Of a DNA stretch of 64,000 bases, positions 23,608 through 64,000 are shown piece by piece. Position 1 is the stretch's first letter, and every line of letters begins with the position of its first letter. The translations under genes were made by a program, and so were the position numbers. Location of the stretch: assembly GCA_963921795.1 (NCBI GenBank), contig OY997640.1, forward strand, positions 49,874,404-49,938,403. The letters are read 5' to 3'. The stretch is from Nannobrachium achirus (taxonomy: Eukaryota; Chordata; Actinopteri; Myctophiformes; Myctophidae). Under the pieces are notes generated by a model that was not told the origin of the DNA, did not search any database, and saw only the letters and a list, made by a program, of their open reading frames with translations.

Positions 23608-24547
23608 TCTGAACAGAAAATATATTATAAATATAAAAATAAAATAAACACAAACCCATGCAGTTAGCAGTGCCTTATTTGATTAGTTCATTTCATTAAG
23701 CTATCTTGCAAAACAAGTTTCTGTTGGGGGTGGGTCAAGGAAGAGTTGTGCAGGGGTATGCTTTGCCTTCTTTACACGTGTGCGTTGTGTTGTTTCCCAA
23801 AAAAATCAAGATTATTATATTATTGTTAGAATGTTTCCCAAACAGTGACATTTTGTATGGGTCATGACTCAAGTAAAAATCCCATTTTCTTTTCCTCCAA
23901 ATAATAAAATATACATTTCAATAGATTGAAAACCTTGTGAAATATATCATTTAATGTTTTTTTGAATAATAATAATAATAAGAATGGGCTTAATAAGAAT
24001 TGTATTAATTTTCAAACAAACAAGCAAACACATCTAGATATTCCATAAATAAAATATAATAATAATTAATAAGTAGTGAAAGTAGTGAGTGAGAGCTCGC
24101 AATGCATCATGTGCTTGTAGATCTGCTAGTTTTAGTTTAGGTCTCGGGCAAACGTCTAATCGCTGTTTTGGGTTTCGACCTGAAACGTTTGGGAACCACT
24201 GGCCGGTTTAAAGTGCGCGTGTGGCCAAGAGAAGCGACTATTTTGGTCGCTTTTCGTTTTGCTTATTTCTCTCGCAGAATCTGGCAACACTGCGCTGTGT
24301 TTTCCTCCGTGGTGGAAACAGCCTGCTGGTGACGCGCGGTTAGAACGCGGGTGAATGACGGACTAGCAGTTAGCTACTGCGTGTGATCATCACCACCATC
24401 ATCCATTCTGTCTTTCATTATTATATTAAACAACACGATCACTGCATTTACTCTGTTGAATTAACAACGGCCGTTCAGCGGACCCAAAAAGAGCAGCACA
24501 CGGGATAACGGGATTTATTTCCAATCTCAACGGTACATTTGGCCAAC

Positions 24548-36646
<12,099 letters not shown>

Positions 36647-37263
36647 AAGGCCCCCCCCCCCAGTGGAGGGAGGTAACAGCAGCAGCCAGCCCTAGTTCTA
36701 GGTTTAATTGTAGCGTCTGTGTTTGTTCTTTAAGGGTTGTGATGATGGCAATGTTGTACTGTACACACAAAAAAGAAAACCTCCCAGTGGACTGAATTAC
36801 TACTTCGCTACTTTAATAACCACATTAACCCTGGCGTCCTTGAGAAAATAGCCGATCTACAAGCTGACGCGATGCCTCGTGCGCTTGTAGATTGTCTATT
36901 TGTGCTGTGCAACACCTTCGTGTGACAAAGTATAAATCAGGCTTAATTGGTTACATTAGCGTTTGGTTCTAGAAGGTTATTTTCTAGGAAGTGCTCAGGT
37001 CTGCCATGTTCGTTGCTCACCCTAAGAATGCACGCACTGCAGCTGTGCCGGTTTTGGTTGATTATTTCTTTTATTTTCTACATTTTGTTATTCTTTCTAG
37101 TACTTGAGTTAAGATAAATGTATTTATGCTTGTTGGTTGTACCACATTCCATTGCTTGTAAACAATGATGTACCCCCTTTTTTAAATAACTTTTGTTTTT
37201 GTCCTATTACCTTCCTATGTGAAGTAGAAAATGTCTTTTTGAACGTCACAAATAAACCTTTTG
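36647..37263 (+). other. smarca5: smarca5 3' UTR with poly(A) signal
   Basis: After the TGA at 36644-36646 the sequence holds a C-run and then a T-rich 3' UTR. An AATAAA hexamer at 37251-37256 is followed about 8 nt later by a genomic A-tract (from about 37265). The UTR carries a degenerate copy of the window-wide hairpin repeat at 36841-36902, so mature mRNA would contain that stem. The cleavage site is inferred from the hexamer only. Confidence 0.7.
36841..36902. repeat. Hairpin repeat inside the smarca5 3' UTR
   Basis: Left arm GAAAATAGCCGATCTACAAGC, right arm GCGCTTGTAGATTGTCTATTT. The pairing stem is about 19 bp with a few mismatches. Confidence 0.8.
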
Positions 37264-37777
37264 TAAAAAAAAAAAAAAAATGGTCTGTTTAAAATATGTT
37301 TTTTTTTTAAACATTGGTACTCAAGTTTGTAGTGCAATATTCCTATTATAAGTCATGTGACCTGGACAAAAAATCCAACAATTTCAAAAAAACATTTTTA
37401 ATAAAATAAATGAAACATGTTGACAAACAAAATAGTTGTGCCTTTTTATGGCCAGACATTATTTTAGGGTTTGTCTTGCATCATGAGATCTGGAAGTGAT
37501 TGAAAAATAAATATTCTTTCCAAAATAATTCTAGAGAATAAGACATGTAAAAGTATTCACAAACAAGTGAGCAAACAATGTCGTTAAGCAGATTGATTGA
37601 TTTGAGTTCTATCGACGATAGAGTGAAACTATTGTCATTGCGTAGCCTTGTATGTCCAAAACTGTTACTTCTCAGAATGTAAGTTATTTAGTGACAGGCT
37701 ATTGTTAATACTTTTAATTGGATAAAGATATTAACCCACAGAAAACTTAACGTTCAACCTGGCGTCCCTGTAGCGAA

Positions 37778-38382
37778 AATAGATCTACTAGATTAGAGCT
37801 TATTGTGACCGTCAGGTCGCATTTACTATCAAAACCTCGACCAGCTGTCTGTCAGTCTGTCACACGTCACACTTTTCCCCTGCTCATATCTCCGCAACCG
37901 TTGCCCCGATCCATGCCAAGTTTTGCACACACACTACTTGCCTGCCAAACCACAACCACAACCCATCAATTCTCACATGACCCTCTTCTAGCGCCACCAT
38001 GAGGCCGGTTCTTGCAAAACACATTTTTGGACACTACTCCTACAGATTTTTCCCTAAAATCACGCAAATCGCTACACAGTATGTCTACACTCATGTCATC
38101 AACATGGATCTGTCCCATATAGCGCCACCATCAGGCCGATTTTTTTCAAACATTTTTGGAAACGGCACCTACAGATTTTGCCCTAAAATCACGCGAATCG
38201 GTAGTATGTCTACACTCATCTCATCAACATGGATCTCTCCCATATAGCGCCACCATCAGGCCGATTTTTCCAAACACATTTTTGGACACTGCTCCTACAC
38301 ATTTTTCCCTAAAATCACGCTGCGACCTGACAGTCGCTTATCTTCCGATTAGGGAGTCTTACTGGTAGATCTATTTTCACTA
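37778..38382. repeat. Split hairpin arms enclosing an inverted-repeat element with 125-bp tandem units
   Basis: The outer arms GCGAAAATAGATCTAC (about 37779) and GTAGATCTATTTTCAC (about 38366) belong to the palindrome family. Inside, GTGACCGTCAGGTCGCA (37805-37821) and TGCGACCTGACAGTCGC (38321-38337) form terminal inverted repeats. Between them are tandem units starting TAGCGCCACCAT at 37989, 38120 and 38245. Confidence 0.8.
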
Positions 38383-39382
38383 CTTGTGCAGCACTCATAT
38401 GAAGTATAAAATATGGCTTAATTGATTAAAGCATGACCAATAGTATTAACCTATGAAAAATATGAAATGTATTGGTTTCCTCAGGACTTGTCATACACAG
38501 TATAGTTGTATTTATTGTTCTACACATTCTTATTTTATTTTTTCTTCTTTTCAAGTTTCACCAGTGTATAATACAATTTTCTGTTTTGTCCTGTATTGAT
38601 ATTTACACAGATTGTTTTGCATGTGATTTTTAAAACACATTCTCAAAAGACCTGAAAAATGTATAAAAACAATTTCTGAAGGATAGTTCAGTAGCACTCT
38701 CAAAAACGAATAAAAATGACACAATTACAATCCCTTTGAATAGCACCGTAATGGCATTCTGCAGTGGGCACCCGTGGCTTTTGTAAAGCACAAGAGTGTC
38801 ATTACATTGTCAACATTACAGATAAACTCACATTTATCATCACCATTCGCTAAGGTCAGCATTGGCTAACATTCTCAAACATTCAATCCATTTTACTCTG
38901 CTCTCCACAAAATAACAAGATAATGGTTGACACAATGAATTACAATAATAAAAATCATTTTTCTTTTTTTGGAGCACAATAAAAATCTCATAGTCAGGTT
39001 GACTTTTTGCCGGTGTGAAATCTGTGAGTACATTGCATTTTTAAGTAACTAGGAAAGGCTCAAAATATGTAAATATTACAATCCTCAGATGGTGGGGGGG
39101 CTGCAGCCCCTACTTTTCAGTGCCAATGTATTACCGACGGCAAAAAGAGGGCGCAGCAACCTGTAAATACATACATTAGGACGTTAATGACATGAAGAGT
39201 TACCCACAGTGCTTCATTGGGGATCAGTAACTCTGGCGTGTGTATGATGATACCTGTACATAACGGGGAAGAAGCACTGACATACAGCACCGCCCAGAGT
39301 TCACAGATCTGGCTTGATCTTTTTCTTCAGTGCTTTAAGGAGTTGGGCTTTGAGGAAGAGGCACTGTGGTGGAGGAGACTGG

Positions 39383-39900
39383 CAGGGGCGTCACAAGGGG
39401 TAGGAAAGTGGGACTGAGTTACTGGGGCCCAAGGTGGAGGGGCCCTAGTAACTTTATCTATTGAAAAATAGCAGATATACAAGCTCACAGCGCGGCACCG
39501 AGTGCCGCGCTGCGAGCTTGTAGATCTGCTATTTTTGAAAAGTCGTGAAAATGCGTGCAAATCTTTGAATATGTATTTTTTAAGCGGACATTTGTAACTA
39601 AAATTTTGCTTCCGGGGGGGTCCCTGGAACTAAATATTTTGAGATGGGGTCCGTGGCCAAATTCATATCATTTTGGGGGTCCTTCACATGAAAAAGTTTG
39701 AGCATCACTGACATGGAAACATGGGTTTCTTGTACACTTTTTCACATTTTTTCAAAAATAGCAGATCTACAAGCTTGCAGCGCGGCACTCGGTGCCGCGC
39801 TGTGAGCTTGTATATCTGCTATTTTTCAATAGTTAACATTCATGGGGGGCCCGCAGTGAGTCCTTGTACCCAGGGCCCAGAATTTGGTGTGACGCCCCTG
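39383..39900. mobile_element. Non-autonomous hAT element, 518 bp, with two mirror-image hairpins
   Basis: Ends are CAGGGGCGTCAC and GTGACGCCCCTG. The perfect 8-bp target duplication GAGACTGG lies at 39375-39382 and 39901-39908. It contains two 73-bp near-perfect palindromes, 39464-39536 and 39754-39826. It ends about 70 nt downstream of the frem3 stop codon, so it is likely within the frem3 3' UTR. Confidence 0.93.
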
Positions 39901-39969
39901 GAGACTGGCATAGTCTTATCAGGTGTCACGTGTGTGTGTGTGTGTGTGTCAGGGATTGTTGGTGTGTCG

Positions 39970-61046
<21,077 letters not shown>

Positions 61047-61230
61047 CTTAACAAATGTACAAACATAGCCAGCTATAGTAAAAACAGCAGACTGGTAATA
61101 ATGCACTCGTAATATAGTAAGTAATATAGTAAGACAAAGTAATATAAGTAATGGTATATAAATTTTACTATGTGGTGAATAGTATAGAACAATACGTATA
61201 ATATCTTGTGAATAGTCTAGTAAATATATC

Positions 61231-61270
<40 letters not shown>
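61231..61270. repeat. (AGT)n trinucleotide microsatellite
   Basis: Thirteen uninterrupted AGT units inside an AT-rich, TAGTAATA-rich stretch. Confidence 0.9.
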
Positions 61271-63421
61271 AAAGTAGTAACAATAATAATATACTGCATC
61301 TGTAGTTCTAAGTATACTAAAATGTAGAGTTGGTATTATGAAGTGTACCATAAAGATCTAGTACTTTTGAGAGAAGTATAGTAATAATAGTAATAAAGTA
61401 ATAGTAAAATATGCTAATGTATTCAAGTCACTGCACCATCACTTCCATCCACTTCCATTTGTTGTTGTAAAGAACCACTGAGGCATCTCAATTGAAATCT
61501 CCAGCTTGAAAGGCATCCGTTCGGAGCCATTTTAAATGTGGAAGGGTAACATGATAACTTAATACCACAGCTTCACTAAATCCCACTTCACTAGGCTTCG
61601 AGTGTCGCCTTGTATCTCACTTCCTTTCCCACTCAGGCACACACTCTCTCTCTGTCAACCCTTCACCCCCACATCAATTCTTCTATTCCACCTATGTGGG
61701 CCAGACAAGGACCTACAGAGCAAAAGAAATCCTTTAATTTATTTCACCTTGCCTTCTGTAGGCCTACCGCTCTCTATCTCCGGTCACCAAATCCCCCCCC
61801 TCGCAATAGGAATAAGCCTCTGCAAGGTATTTTTAATTATACTGTAGGGTAAGACATTGAAGCTCCATTAGCTACCATTTGTCATCACCAGGTGGGACAG
61901 CAAAGTGCGATAAGTAATTAGTTGGTGTGCGTGCGTGCGGTACTGTGAGTCTGTAACACCAAACAGATTACGTTTTTGTAATGTAGGTCATTTTCTCAGC
62001 TAACTTGTATGGACTCCTCATTATCGCCTGCAAGAGAAGGGGCGCTCGCTCATAAAACACACATTTGAACCGAGCAGCAGCCGACATGAATCGGCTAGAG
62101 CGCAGAGTCACCTGCCGCTGATCTGCGGCTCCATGCCCAATCCTGTTCTTAATCCGTACTATCTCATGACTCAGGTAATCCCTCAAACGAGCACCGTCAG
62201 ACCTCTCTCGGTCAGCTCCATTGACACCGCTGCTTCAGAAATTCTTTAGGCTGAACACTTTCGTTGCATTATCACAGTTTTTGAGAGGCCTTTTTGTTTT
62301 TTCCACGGCCGCCAAGTACCCCTCTGTCTTCTTATCCCTTTGGTCTCACAGGGCTTGTGACCTCTGACCTTTTGTGCGAATGGCCAAGGCTCAGTGGGTT
62401 CTTTAAGTTTAGGCCGATTAGACTTCATGGGGCTGTTTCTCCTTGGCTGTGCATGGCTGGCCACAGAAACGGAGGACATGTTGACCTCACACACTGCTTC
62501 AGATGTGTTCAGCGGGATAAAGAGGGTCGGACAGAGTTTGTCTAAACTTGCCCTTTCTTTCCAATTCACAAATTATAATCCAACATCGGGTGAAACCAGC
62601 CGGCTGAATCTGTCAGTTCTTTCCTGTACCACGCAGCCCCGCAGGCGCAAACCTAGTTCTTAATTGTGTTGGCTTCCCTGTGTTATCTAATGAAACAGGA
62701 AATGCTTCAAAAAATATTAAACAAATTCTTATAGGCATAGGTTGAGGTCGAGACTCGGTGGTGAACCGGACACCTTGCCTGTCAGAAGAGGAGTAGGAAA
62801 AACAAACACCTCACTCTACAGAGGACAATAGCAAGGGGCTTGCGCTTCCCTGCACAATGAGCCGGCATGGATTTGGGATTTGCCTCAGTGACGGAGAAAG
62901 GCACTGTGGTCTTTCTGCTATGTGACCGGGGAGAATGACAACACTTTGGGGTGTTCGGGTGCGGGGAGGTATGATCTGTGGGTATTCATTTAGGAAGATG
63001 GGATGGGACCACTTCCTCCAACCCACATGACAACATGAAGACTCATAGTCACGCCAAGACATAACAGATTGAATACTTTATGAGGAATAAGAGTCAATAG
63101 TAAGTCGATTTTCCAGGACATTGACTGTGTTGGATAATTTCTCTCCTGCTTGAATTAATTACCTGAGAGATGTTATGATGAGTTAGCATATTCAATTCAA
63201 TAAGACACATACCAGGACATTTTGATTTGTTATGTACTTCTTTCTTGTTCTTATTGTACCACCTATGGTTTAATTAAGAGAGAATGAGTACTAGAATATC
63301 ATAATTAAGTGTAAGTACTGTTAATTGACTTAAGTATTACTCAAGTAGAAGTAAGAGTACTTATTGAAAAGTACTGTACTTTTAAAACTACAAAAATAGC
63401 TCTTCTCTGGGTAACATTTAC

Positions 63422-63744
63422 TTAAAGGAGTAGTTCACCCCCAAAATGACTTTTTTTCTATTGATTAGTCACGCCATGGAGACTAGAGTTCAATAATATT
63501 TTTTGTTTTTTGTCGCATTCCTAACAACAAAAATGTGCTAACAATACATTTACCCCCATTCGTTCCGGATGGTGACCCGTTTCGAAACGGGTCACCATCC
63601 GGAATCAATGGGGGTAAATTTACTCAAATCAAATTTTTGTCTTAGGAATGTGACAAAAACCAAAAAATATTATTGAACTCTAGTCTCCATGGCGTGACTA
63701 ATCAATAGAAAAAAAGTCATTTTGGGGGTGAACTACTCCTTTAA
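63422..63744. mobile_element. Long TTAA-bounded foldback element, 323 bp
   Basis: It starts TTAAAGGAGTAGTTCACCC and ends GGGTGAACTACTCCTTTAA. Nearly the whole element is one inverted repeat with arms of about 150 bp. The centre is the perfect palindrome GGTGACCCGTTTCGAAACGG plus flanking bases. TTAA at both edges suggests a TTAA-target transposon family. No ORF. Confidence 0.92.
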
Positions 63745-63856
63745 TTTACATATGGACACACGTGAAAGAGCCAATATGGCTTCCTAAATATGAATATTCC
63801 CAACACCTACAATACCAACCAATCCCTTTCCAATTCAGTGATGCTCTACAAATACA

Positions 63857-64000
<144 letters not shown>

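Larger units (their letters stand above)
16759..24547. other. Divergent intergenic spacer between usp38 and smarca5
   Basis: No coding gene is visible. It holds the probable usp38 promoter, a partial hairpin repeat (17774-17815), an 806-bp inverted-repeat element (18143-18948), a SINE (19180-19365), the TCACACCCGTGTGA repeat units (19409-23607) and another partial hairpin (24090-24135). The smarca5 promoter/5' UTR must lie just before 24548; that stretch is CpG-containing and lacks a TATA box. Confidence 0.6.
37257..39969. other. Convergent spacer between smarca5 and frem3
   Basis: No gene is seen. It contains a nested repeat (37778-38382), AT-rich unique sequence (38383-39370, which may include frem3 3' UTR) and the hAT element at 39383-39900. 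A minus-strand poly(A) signal for frem3 is not identifiable with confidence. Confidence 0.5.

Noticed and set aside
37257-37282. Genomic A-run after the smarca5 AATAAA, suggesting a processed retrocopy
   Set aside because: The gene has all its introns, so this is the native locus; the A-run is merely genomic.
37989-38320. Regularly spaced repeats reminiscent of a CRISPR array
   Set aside because: Units are contiguous tandem repeats of about 125 bp with no spacers, in a vertebrate genome.
61047-63400. Possible further frem3 exon upstream of 61046
   Set aside because: None of the minus-strand frames here resembles CSPG or Calx-beta sequence with proper splice sites; the next exon is likely beyond 64000.

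Overview
This is nuclear DNA from a vertebrate, almost certainly a ray-finned (teleost) fish. The genes are split into many short exons with GT-AG introns. The proteins read as full vertebrate orthologues. Non-coding DNA is full of long (CA)n/(TG)n tracts, short DNA transposons with 8-bp target duplications, LINE 3' tails ending in TCAATCAA repeats, and tRNA-headed SINEs. I cannot name the species from this sequence alone.

Three protein genes could be assembled exon by exon, and reading phase is consistent at every junction. (1) usp38, minus strand, 16704 to 3054: 10 coding exons, 1045 aa, a ubiquitin-specific protease. (2) smarca5, plus strand, 24548 to 36646: 24 coding exons, 1039 aa, the ISWI/SNF2H chromatin-remodelling ATPase. 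(3) frem3, minus strand, 61046 to 39970: the last 22 exons, about 1446 aa, with the 5' part beyond the right edge. It covers five Calx-beta domains, the long C-terminal ectodomain, one membrane span and a cytoplasmic tail. The genes are neighbours rather than a functional operon. usp38 and smarca5 are divergent, with about 7.8 kb between start codons. smarca5 and frem3 are convergent.

Layout: 1-3053 downstream of usp38; 3054-16704 usp38; 16705-24547 a repeat-filled divergent spacer containing a tandem array of about 720-bp units (20719-23607), partly mirrored by inverted copies at 19409-20503; 24548-37256 smarca5 with its 3' UTR; 37257-39969 convergent spacer; 39970-61046 frem3 exons; 61047-64000 frem3 intron ending in a CA tract that runs off the window.

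The most interesting non-gene signal is a family of about 20 short palindromes (roughly 65-80 bp when intact). Their arms read GAAAATAGCCGATCTACAAGC and its reverse complement. They are scattered through all three genes and both spacers, and most often sit inside other, mutually unrelated short DNA transposons with clear terminal repeats and target duplications. Several mobile elements or microsatellites lie directly at splice sites, which may affect frem3 and usp38 splicing.
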